From positions 27,776 through 91,775 of the forward strand of contig WBMZ01010836.1 of the NCBI GenBank assembly GCA_013400975.1: DNA of 64,000 nucleotides. Reading direction: 5' to 3'. The notes beneath the pieces were generated by a model that saw nothing but the letters and a program-made list of their open reading frames with translations, did no database searches and was not told the DNA's origin. The DNA is from Atrichornis clamosus (taxonomy: Eukaryota > Chordata > Aves > Passeriformes > Menuridae). Position 1 is the first letter of the stretch; every line of letters begins with the position of its first letter. Positions 26,501-38,500 of this stretch are shown here, piece by piece. The translations under genes and the position numbers were made by a program.

Positions 26501-29500
26501 CAGAGCAGTGGGTTGGAGTACGTGTATGTACGTGCTGGCACACGTTCAGTGCCACTTCTGGAGCTTTCAGAGGTGACTCAGTTAGGATGTGCTCCTGTGG
26601 TGATGGGTTGTGGCAGGGCCCTTTTGAGACACTCTGCTTCCAGCATCAATGGCTTGGTTTGTGCTCAGCAATTTCCTCTGGACTTCCATAGGTTCAGTGG
26701 AAGTTTTTACTGTAATACGAGCATTTTGAAACAAGGTCTTCGCTATGAAGTGTCTGTGCAGAATATGTAGACGTGTCAAAAATTCGTGTACAACAGAATT
26801 GCTTCTCTTGAATGTTTGGGCGATCAGTATTATAAAATCACTTATGTTAATGTCTGTAATTCAAGACTGTAACAATGCCCATATAAACCAGTCTGAGAGC
26901 TTCTGAGAGCTGTGCTCTGCCTTGGTATCATCTTCTGAATTACTTCTAGTTTTTCTAGCCCTATTCCTAGAACCCTGTACTCATGGAGAAAGATTTTTTT
27001 TTTCCGGTTGTTTTTTAAAAATTTTTAATGAATTAACATTAAAATTAAAAAAAGTATTGCTCATTCTGTTGCTTCACTGTCAGGGATGGTGGGCAGCACT
27101 GTGGACAGTACAGGGCAGCCTTTTCTAATACTGAATTTGTATACAGATAAATATGCAATTCAGGTTTATCTTCTAAGTTTTTAAAAAATGATTTGTGCTT
27201 TGTGAATGGCAGAGCATATTATAGATGAATTTTTTCTGAGTTACATACTAATTTTTACAAAGGCTTTTGGAGTCTGAGGACATTGTCTCTTACTTTGCTA
27301 CTCCCTGTCAGGGGCCCATTGTGAGTTACTTCTGCATTCTAGCTAAATATAGCTGAAACCAAGATCAGGTTAGTCAACAGAATAAAATATTTATAAAACA
27401 TTCTGCCATAAAGAGATATATTCTAAATTGCTGACTTTTATAGTCTTAAAGCACTCAGCAAACTGAAAAAAGTGAATGGTAAAATGGAATGAGATAACAC
27501 CTAAAAATATAGTAAAAATTACAATAAATAAGGGATAAACTATGTCCTGTGAAAGAGTTAAGATTTCTTTCTATGAGGGTAAGGCTTTCACTCTACCTTT
27601 TTAAGTGCTTTCCTAGACCTATTGTGTTATTTGCCTTGTCTCTTCGGAGGTGTACCCAGCACAAATATTGCATACATATAAACCAAATCCATATTTTGCT
27701 TAGAGTAAAAACATACCCTTCTCGAGTGCTTTCTTTTTTTACGCTGTTATGCCACTTCACTGAAAAGTAGTTGCCCAGTTGAATTGTGCATTTCTAAATT
27801 TGATGAGAATTGCTTTGATTTGCTGGCAGAACTGGTGTGTTTTTCTGTAAACAATATGGGAACATCCTAATGAATGACTAGTTGGTTTTAAGGTATTTAC
27901 TCCTGAGTGTTACTAAATGACTATGCATTTAGTCAGCAATGCAACAGATAATTCTTGGTGGGTGCACACCTTTCTATTTTTGGGTGGAGGCTGATATGCA
28001 ACATTCTGTCTTGATGATGTATTTAAAGCACACCCTGAGGATTATAAACCTTTATGCTTCTGCCATATGAACTCAGTGATGGTGTAGGCTAAATTCTGTT
28101 CTTCCTAACAGTTTTATGTTCGTTAATGTTTAAATGTTACTTTTGCATTTAAACACCTTTGTATCAAAGAAAGCATAATTTGGCTCATGATTTACATAGA
28201 TAAATCATTAATATAAGAGGTGAGTGAGAGGAAGCCCATTCAAAACCTATTCTGATTTTAGTAAACTTTAATTGTACCAGTTTTTGAGAACGGAATAAGA
28301 ATACAGTACATACTAAGTAGCTCTTTTCAAAAGCTGTTCTTTTTCTTGGATACAATCAATAGAAGCATTGTTGTTTCTTATCTTTGTGCATAAATTAAGA
28401 TAACTGCTTTAATATTTTCTGTTCTTAGAGGGGAGAAAAAGGGTAGTTTCTTCTTCATATGCGGTATGGCTAAAGAAATTAGTCTTACATTAACCATTGT
28501 TTTAAGGGTTCATAACACAATTTCTGCAAAAGACTTTTTACTGAATAAATTAGTTGGGTATCTTCCTATGTTAAGGAAGGTGTAAATGTGAAGCAAAGAA
28601 GGCCAGGCCATTTTTGGGTCATTTAAATAAGCAGTTATAAAATCAGTTCATGTGTACTGCCTCTTGCTAACCTACCAGCAAAAATGAGCAAAGTACTAGT
28701 GTTAAATATTAAAATACTTTTCAAATAAATGTGTAGACTATTTCTGATGACTTGATTTGATCAGTGTGATTGTTTATTTCCTTATTTATTCTCAGAAGGG
28801 AATTGAGATAACTAACAAGTCTTCAAAGGTCAGAATTGTAATTTTCTGTTTCCGTTTTTGTCTTTCATAGAGATGAATTTAATATTAAAGTTCTGCAGGC
28901 TTTTGTTGAACTCCATGAGTTCGCTGATCTCAATCTTGTACAAGCCTTAAGGTGAGTAAATTCTTTCTATTTTTTGAGCTGAGCTTCCTTTATCAAATTG
29001 CATGTTCATATGAGTCACTGTGTTGATTTATTCGTCAGAAAGCTGCTCTCCAGCTCAGCACAACTGTACAAATTACTGTGTAATTGAGCAGGGACAGCTC
29101 TTTAACCCTTCTGATGGCGTGTGTGTGTGTTGCCTTTGAGGGTGAAAATTCCTGATTATTTCAGACAAATACAACTAAACATAGCTGTGACTCCTTGGTG
29201 TACCTGCCATATGTGGACATTTGACGATCACTTTTATATCTTAGCACAGAGATAGGTTAAAAAAGAAATAAACTCTTCACTTAAATAATTTTCTTCCTCC
29301 ATTTATTCCACCTCACCTTGTCCTTCTGGGCAGGGAAGGGGAGAAATCCGCTGACCATAGTCACTGATTATGTTCAATCACAGAGAGGTAAAGTTTGAAA
29401 CAAGCAATTCCCTTCTACTTCCCTCAGTTTCCCACTTGTCATGTGAAAGAAAGTGTGATATCTTAGTATATTTTTTTCCCTTGCTAAGTGAACAGTTCCC

Positions 29501-32500
29501 TTGATTTCTCTGGGATGCTTGCATACAGTGACCTTGTGAGATCCTCTCTCATCTTGGTTAAAATCCGTAACAGATCGAGCAAATTAAGTTGACTTGGACA
29601 GTTCTGCCTGGTTTTTTGCCACAAGTGACTCCCTCCTGACACCAGATAAATGGAAATGTCCATGTGATCTTTGTTTCTGGTGCACTGCCTTGTGATGCGG
29701 AGTCAGAACAGCTTTGCTATGGTTGAGTGATGTGGTGATGATAACTTGAGCTGCCTGAGGCTTGAACCAAAGAAGCCTTTTCTGTGGCTGCTGAAGCTTG
29801 TCTGGGAAGCTTCGTATTCCTGTCTCTTTTACCCAATTTAATGTTAGGTTTGACTTTATTCTTCCTTAGCAGCTGCTACTATTAAATGTTTGTATTTTGG
29901 TAGCTTACAATATTCGTGATCTGGGTTGGAACCTTGCACGAGGTGAGTAAAAGACAGTATATAGAGCTGAAAAACTAAAGATGGCCTGTGACACTTGAAC
30001 ATAATGTCCTAAAGTGAAAACTGATGAAGACAGGAATAAATGGTTCTTATATTGGCATCCAATGTCCAAGGAATAGCAAGAACTTGTTTTGCATGGCAGA
30101 GCATGTAACTTTGCTGGTTTAGATCCTGGTTTAATTCAGATAATTCTTTTGCTAAGAGATAAAAGAATAAACGATGAAATTCATTGGAACGTTTTAGTGC
30201 CACAGTGTGCCAAAATAAATTTGTGAAGACTTCTGTCCTGTATGCATTCCAGAGTACCTGTATGTAGAAATACTAAGTTACAAAAGTCAACTCTATTGTT
30301 GTATTCCAGTTCATTCTGCTGAACAGCAGCACAGATCTGCTGCATATATTACAAAATTACTGAAATGATGAGTTGTTCTTTTTAAGACCTAGGTCTGATT
30401 CTTGCAGGGTGAGCTTACAGTAGACAGGCAGCACTTCTCTAAGCAGTGGGGTTTTCTTGTTGTTGTTACCATTTCTAAAATGTTTTGTATGAACTTAAGT
30501 AAATATGTTAAGTCTTTTTGTATTCCTTGTTTCTCTCTTCTACCAGAAATATTTTGTGTAATGTGTCTTTTTACATTGTGAATAAAGTCTAGCTGACTGT
30601 TCATTGCTTTTTGTAGCCAGGAGACCCAGGGAGGATTGAACTCATTTTTTTCCCCCGTAGCATTCTCATGGCAAAAATGGGATGCATACAGAAAATTGTT
30701 TACTAGTCTGGAAAAAAGAGAGAGCCTCAGAATATGAACTGCCATATTATCTTGCCTGATAGCATGCAGTGTTGCTGGCTGAGTTACTGGGCTAGCCATC
30801 TGTGCATGTTGCTTTATAATAGCTCCTGACTTGTGTGTTGAGAGATTGAGAACATATTTCTAGGACGTTCTATATAGGCATTGCTGATTTTCTTTCTTTT
30901 CGTTTGTTTCAGATTATTAGTAATATATGTTTAATATATAAATATTGAAATGAGTCCAACAGCTATTCTTCCCTTCTGTAGGCAGTTTCTGTGGAGCTTC
31001 AGACTCCCAGGAGAGGCTCAAAAAATTGATCGTATGATGGAAGCTTTTGCTTCACGCTACTGCCTTTGTAACCCAGGAGTCTTCCAGTCTACAGGTCAGT
31101 CACAGAAGGCAACGGGACTTCTTAAGTACATACAGGATTAAAATACAATTTTATACTTACTTGTGTTTCTGCATCTGTTGCAAGGAGACAATGACCAGTT
31201 CAGAAGTTCAGGGTAAAATACTATGTGAAGTGAGAAATACCTGAGAACTGAGAAAATGTGACTGTCTAATCCAGGAGGAGCGAGAATGCCTTTTCATGTA
31301 TAAAACTTCAGCATTAATGTATATCTAAGCCAATTAAAGTATGAAAAACTCTTCAGAAATGTCACCAAAGATTTTGTCAAGAGATTGAAAGGGAAATATT
31401 CTCAGGGGCTTAAGTGGAGAAGAGACCATAGGTTGAGTAGTATCATCTGTCAGTTATAAGGACTTCACACCTCATTATCTCTGTATCAAGTCCACCTATA
31501 TGTGGCTGTAGTATATTATCAAGAAAGTAATCCATTTTTGTTACAAGGACCATATCCTTTCTCTTTTGCAGGCTGCTCAGCAATAACTTATCTCAGTTAG
31601 AAATGCACCTCAGTTTTCTGTTGAATTACTTGGTTTAGGATTACTTAAGTCATAAAAGCTACCAAAACTTCATGATACTGCACAGAATGCCCCAGAATTC
31701 TGGCATTGTTGGTTATGTACACAAATAATGTCCCCTTGATCATTTAATTGGAGGAACAGATAGGCTGGGAAAAGGTTTATGTAAAGCAGGCTATAACAGC
31801 TAGAGAGGAAAATAGCTACTGAAAACAAAATGCTGAAGATGCAAACACATTTTTTTCCTCTGTGTAGCAGAGGGGTTTTCATCCTGTTTTTTGAATTCTG
31901 GGAGATTTTACTATAATCATAACCATGTCAAGAGACATGATAAGGTTCCCTTTGTCGTTTTCTGATATTATCCAGTAGTGCTAGCTACCTCCTGTATGCC
32001 AAGAAATTGAGTCAATGTCATTTTCAGTCTTTTTAAATGCAATTCAAAATATTATTCTGAAGAGACTATTCTTTCTCTTTGAAGAAAGCTTTGAAAGTAC
32101 TTTGAGTAGGAGGAAGCTGATGGACCAAGTTTATTATAGCATCCACCACTATGATTTAGGCAAAATCTGTGCAGAGAACATTTTGCCCAACACTTCAGTT
32201 TCAAGTGAAATGTTAATTTAGGGTGATAGCAATGATTTCATAAGAGTTTAAAATTCTTTTTGGATTCTCATAATACTTTTCTCATACTTGTTTTTTTATT
32301 TTAATTGTAACATTTTTTCTTTTTAGGCTTACTTCAACAGTTTAAAGAAAGATTTTAGACTTTTATGTAGTGTTCAACATTGACTATTTCTTTTTCTTTA
32401 TCAGTCAGGGTGGAGCTGTATATTAATTTTACAGGTTTGTACACACAAAACACAGGAAGATAAACCATTTTTCAAATCTGATTTCAGATACCTGTTATGT

Positions 32501-35500
32501 GCTTTCATTTGCCATCATTATGTTGAACACCAGCCTGCACAACCACAACGTGCGAGATAAACCCACAGTGGAGAGGTTTATCTCCATGAATCGTGGAATT
32601 AATGAAGGTGGAGACCTTCCAGAGGAATTGCTACGGGTAAGTTAGGCTGGGTAAGACCAGGCCTGGCTTTGTGTTTTTAGTAGCAGACTTAAAATCAAAT
32701 TTGTCAAGGGAGGGCAAGAAAAACATTTCCTAGCATGCATAACCATTTGAGTAGCTGAGAGAAGCATTTTCTGATTTTCACAGCTTCTTTGAGATAGTTC
32801 ACCCTATATCCCATCTTGTTGAGAACAGGCTATTTCAGAGGAAACGCTCTGTATAACTCCCAGTAGTTTGCTGATGGCAAAATTCTTGTGGAATTGGCTT
32901 CTTAGGAAAAAAGGTAATATTTCTGCGTAAGTCAGAAAAAGAAAGAAAAGCTAGTAAAAATGATGTGTTTCCTTATTGCCTCTCATTTCTTCCCATGTGT
33001 CTTGTGGAGCTCCCTCCTCGAGATATCGGTAAAAATATTTACTCCTGTAAGACAGTGTGATAGGCTACACCATTTTCTGAAAATCCAGATTCGTTTGGCA
33101 AAACTTGTCCTAAATGAGACTGATGCTGAAGCCTTTGAAATACTGAATGCTGAAGTTAAACTAAAATTGTCTTCGCTTGGAGTGCTTATGAAATTTGTAT
33201 TAAAAAGAGAGACTTGTTTTTAGATGAAGTGATTTAAAATCAAACTTGATCAAAGTAGTAAAAAAAGATTAAGAAGGGGTGGTCCAGAATTTTATTGACA
33301 ATATTTCCTATGCTGTTTATACAAATAGTCTGAGAAGCAGTAAGATATCCTGGTTGCATTTTCTGTTACAACATTTATTAATGAGGTCTTTTTCCTCTTT
33401 TTTATCCTTCTAGAATTTATATGAAAGTATTAAGAATGAGCCATTTAAAATTCCAGAGGATGATGGGAATGATCTAACGCATACATTTTTTAATCCAGAT
33501 AGAGAAGGTTGGCTGCTGAAATTAGGTTAGTCACAAGGGCAGTTCTGCTGCTGTGTGTTTGTCCATTGTTAGCATGTTTGCTGCTCTGTGTCTGCTGCTT
33601 TCTTGTGAAGGTAACAGGATTAACTTTGTATTTAAAAATGTATGAACCAAAATAAGTAGCTCCTTTACACCTGAAGGCTGTTAGTTCTTATTTTGCATAT
33701 CCAAATTAGCAATCTCGCCTCAGACTTCTGAGTTTTATTTCTAAGAACTGAGAAATAAATCTCAGCAACTAAAAGGAAACACCACATGGTATTTACCACA
33801 TGCTGTGACTGATAAATAACAACTAAGTCTCCATAAGGTCATTTCAGAAAACTGTGTGTGATATTTCAACACAGTTTTCTTTGTACGAAAACAGGATTTC
33901 TCTTCAGATAGTTATTTTTGTATGTCTTTATTTTTCCATATTATTTGTGAGTTTCTCTTGGTTTGGTTTTGGCTATGATTTTTTAATGAGTGGTTTAAAT
34001 GTGCCTTCTTGTTTTCCTTATGGCCTATGACCTATCACCTTTCTGTTCTGTGACTGGCTGTCTCTGCTTATTCTGCATTAGGAGGTACGTATCTGATTGC
34101 TTTCCAGTCCCCTCTTCTTCAGTTGCTCATTCTTTTATTTTCTTCCTCCTTTCTCCTGNTTTTTCCTCCCCTATTTTTTTTTCTTTTTTTTTTTTCTTTT
34201 AATTGGATTTGTTGTAGCATTTTGCTTTTTCACTCAGTGTCACTAACAGTGTCATCAGTGGTGCTCTGAGGGACTGGCATGTCAGTGTCTTAACTCACAT
34301 GCAAATGTGTTCTGCAAAAGAAGAAAGTGTTTACATGTACAGCAGAAAAATAAGGATGACCTCAGCATACTTTTCTCATTCACGGAAGAACATAACAAGG
34401 AAAAAATCTCTGCTGAGAGTTAACAATATGTCTTACTCTGTTATGAAGTTTCAGAGTGTTTTTGTTACTTGTTTGTCAATGATATCAGATTATTGAAAGA
34501 TTGATTACATTTGAACTATGTATTTATAAAAGCTGTTCTTTTTCCTACTTATTTTCCTCTGTCAATAATACATTTAGCTTACTTAATGAGCTTCAAATTT
34601 AGGGTTGCAGAAATCTCTGGTAGTTCAGTCTCCTGCAAGATGCCCTTGTTTACAGAGTCTTGTAAAGTTGATGGGATTCACGTTTGCACTTGGCCTTAGG
34701 GAATTTTTTTCCAATATAAAGGAGACTGACATTTTGTTTTTCAAAACAATAATTTTTTAAAATTTAAACACCAGTACACACTCCAGTAGAGCCCGTTGTT
34801 GGCCACTTTACTGAATTAAAGTGCTTGTTAAGTGGAAGAAACTTTGCTCTTGGAGAATGGTGACTAAAGTGTCACCACTCTAGTGGTGACTAAAGTGTCA
34901 CCACTCACAAAAGAGGTTTGTGCTGGGGGCACATGTAGGGAGGATGGTGAAAGTAGAGCCTGGATGATTGAGCCGTAGGCCCACTCTACTGATTGCACCT
35001 GGGACTTGGTGGTCATGCTGGTGCTGGAAGGAAATAGATGTGAAAAGGAAGCATTTGGAATTCATTCACATGCTCCCCAATGTCATATTCTGACTTCTGT
35101 GCTACAGATGCTGTGGAGCTTCTTTTCTTTCTAACTACAGAGAAACAAAGCTCTTGCTTTTTGACCTGCATTGGCTCAGCTGACACAATTTCAAACATGA
35201 CTTTGCAGCTTTTCTCCATTTGGTAGCATGAGATGATGGTTAACAGAAAAGTCTTCCAAGTTGATGTAGATGGAATGTGCTTCTTGGTGAATAAGTTGAG
35301 TTTAAGTCCATGCTGTGCCTGTTTCTGTTGCCAGTGCTCTCTCATAGACTTAAACACAATGAATGCAAGTGTGTGTGTGTGTAGAGGAGTGACAACATCC
35401 TTTGTGGAAGAAACTGTCCATAAAAGAGATCTAATAAAAAATAGAGGAACAAAGAAATTGAGGAAGTGATGGCTGAAAGTAAGTGAGAGCTGCCAGGTAC

Positions 35501-38500
35501 TTCTGCACAGTCTGTCTCTGGCTCTGGTGCAAAGTCAATAAACCAGAGGTCAGGACTGAAAAATCTGCCTGAGTTTCCAGTGTGTAGGATGCAGATGAGA
35601 GACAGTGCAGAGAAAACCCAGTAGTAGAAGGGTGTGTGAAGCAGAAGGGTGTTACACGTAACACTCCCACAGCGTGAGGGTTATTTGAATAAAGAAATGA
35701 AACGTGTCCAGAAGCCTCTGGTGAATCAGCCTGTGAATGCCTGGAGCTGTTCTTCCATGAAAGACTGCATTTTTTTCAGCAGACCCAGACTGGTGCAGAC
35801 AAATACACTACTAGTTTAGATGCAATGACCAGAAATAAACCTGACAGTCTTTTTTTTTTTTTTTTTTTTTTCCCCTCCCCCTACTTTGGCTTCTTTCTTC
35901 TCCCTTGAGTTTCCTATTTGCTAGGAGTCTTAAACTGTATTGAGAGTGCTGTCTCAATCCACATTGTTTGCATTTTTACAGTCCTTTCTGTTGGGAAACA
36001 CTTCTTGTGAAATGGGTAGGGTTACCTTCAGTTCTAGAAGATTCTGATATTAAAAGTCTGAGTATTGTTGAAATGCTAAGGAGACAACTCCTGTATGAGA
36101 GTTTAAGTGCTCAGTTGTGATAATATATAAAAGTTGAAATAGCAAGTTTTATGTAGAACTATAAACATGACTAAGACTACTTGCAGACCCTGAGTATATC
36201 AAGGCAGTATTTTGTATCTGGTATTTTTTACAGTCTTCCCCTTGATCTAGTTGTGCCCCTTTTTTTTAGTATTCCATCTCTCACTATGTTGATTTTTCTC
36301 TGGGCAGAAGATGGATAGTGTCAAACTTTCATGCATTAGAAAATTCATCTGTCCAAAAGACCACCTTGGGTTTTAGAAAGCTGGGAGGGTGCAGAATGCT
36401 TTTGGAGAGTTTGCTACTCTGAATTGTTCAGAGGTGACCATGTTAAGTCTGAGTGCCAAAGGTGGCAGCCAGACAGCAATTCTGGTTTTATCTATCTAGA
36501 CTTAGCTGGTGCCTTTAAATAGACATCTTTATCTTGGTAGACCTAAATTATCATTCAGTTCTGCATCATTTGAAGCGTGGTGTATTGAAAATGAATGCTG
36601 CAAGTTAAAAACTGAAAGCTGCTGAGTGCTAGTGAGTCCTCGCTTAGAGCAGCTTGACACATTATGAGCTTTCAGATTTTTCTGCATAATGAGTGGTGCT
36701 AGTATCAGGAAATTTTCTGCCATCCACTCTGAGTATTTTCCAATTTTTGTCTGTGCTCTCTGTGCTAATGCCCAAGTTAGAACTGTTTTGCACAGGGAGG
36801 TGTTTCCTTGCCTTAAACAGCTTCTCTTGGCAAATTGCTTGGTTTGTGTAATATTTTCTTCTAGTTAGAGGGAAACTGTGACACTGTTCCCCCAAACTGG
36901 AGAGGAAATGATTCAAGCCAGACACATCAGTGTGTTCATTTTTTCTGCCAGTCAGGCAGTTACAGAGTACTTGGAGATTGTCCAAAAGCTTCACATCCGG
37001 GCCTGTCCCGCCAGTGGTGCTTATTCCAGCACATCTGTCCTTGGGAGGATGTTGTTTCTCTTCCCTAATCTGGGGTGAGAGAACAGTGGTGGTCGATCAG
37101 GAAACTGGTGCCTTCCGGTACCTGCCTGGCTCTCGTGGTAGCTGAGGCTCCTCCAGGGTGAGGCAGCCAGTGTTGTGGTCAGGGGAAGCTGCTTTTTAAA
37201 AGACACCCAAACTTTGATCCAACCAGCTGTGCCGCTGCTGAGTCTGTTCTGCCCAGTGGTATCTCAAAGAATTTAGGAGGAACAAATAAACGTTCTTGGT
37301 GTGTGTGTGTGTCCTTCAGTTCTAAAACTTATATATAAATGAGCTGAAGATTTGGGTAGAATTTTCTAGCTTTAGACACGTTGCTGGCTTTACCCTTAAG
37401 GCCTTTTTTACTTTGGAGATTTGTGTTTCCTAAGTCATTCCAGTTTTTCCCTTTACTATATATGATTTCTTTTACCTTGTTTTCTACTTTGTACTTTCCC
37501 CAGAGTTAAAAAAAAATAATCCTATGTTGCGTTACAAAGGTGAAGAGGGTTTCTGTTCCTGTTTCTGTACATTTTGCCTTGTAGCCTTTTCTTGTAGTTT
37601 CCCTAGATTTCCACCTACAACATACCATGCTTCTATACTTTGTTACTTGAGATGTCTGTGCATTTTTGCTAATCAGCCTGATCTTTCAGAAGTATGTCAC
37701 TTATCTCTCCATTTCCAAATGTTTATGGATTCATACTTTGGTTTTCTTGATCCTCTTCTGCTAACTTAATTCCTTCCAGTTTTAATCTTTAAAAGGCTGG
37801 GAGCTGGAATAAGAGATGAAGTATGGTACTAAACCCTTTGTTGTTTTGTGAGCCTACAGCAATCCCAGCCAAGGAAAAGAACATTTTTGTTATCACGTAT
37901 TTTTACCTATTAATCTTGTGTGCAGAGTTTACGGGCCCCAGCGCCTTATCAACCAGCTGCTTGGGCTGCAGCCCTTTGTAAAAGCACATTAAATGCATGT
38001 TATGTGGTGACCCCTGCAAATTTGATTAGTACAGATTAGATTTTGAGCTTTATTAGAGTTTCTGTGCTGTTGACAGCTGCAACCAAGTAATGGGGTGAGG
38101 AGACAGAGAGACTTGCATGTGAGAGTAATTCCTTATCCTGCCAAAAAATCCTGCTTTTTTCCTTTTTTTTTTTTTTTTTTGGAAGAGTAACTCATAGCTT
38201 GGTGGAGCAGGGTCTTATTTCCATGACTCCCATGAGTGCTGTAACTTGGTGAGCTACTAGCTGTTTGAGGGAGAAGGGAGCAGTAAGAGATATGTTGTTG
38301 GAAATACTTCATCTTCTTTCTGGCTTCAGCATCAGTACTGTCCTGGAGCTGGGAAATGTTTCATGACAAGAGCTTCATCAAAACTGCTGCACGATTACAA
38401 AAAGTTTCAGGTTTGAGAAATCTGGCTTTTCCAGAGAGAGGGGATGTTGTCAGGAGAAATTTCAGCAAACTCAATTGCCGTTTACTACTTGGCACTTCGT

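Noticed and set aside
28007..28080. C/D-box snoRNA-like pattern (TGATGAT followed by CTGA)
   Set aside because: The boxes are too close, no terminal stem is visible, and a second CTGA/TGATG pair is not properly placed.
30389..30799. 136-codon minus-strand frame in CYTH3 intron 6
   Set aside because: No recognisable domain, no splice sites with matching phase and ordinary intron composition. A frame this long is expected by chance in a window this size.
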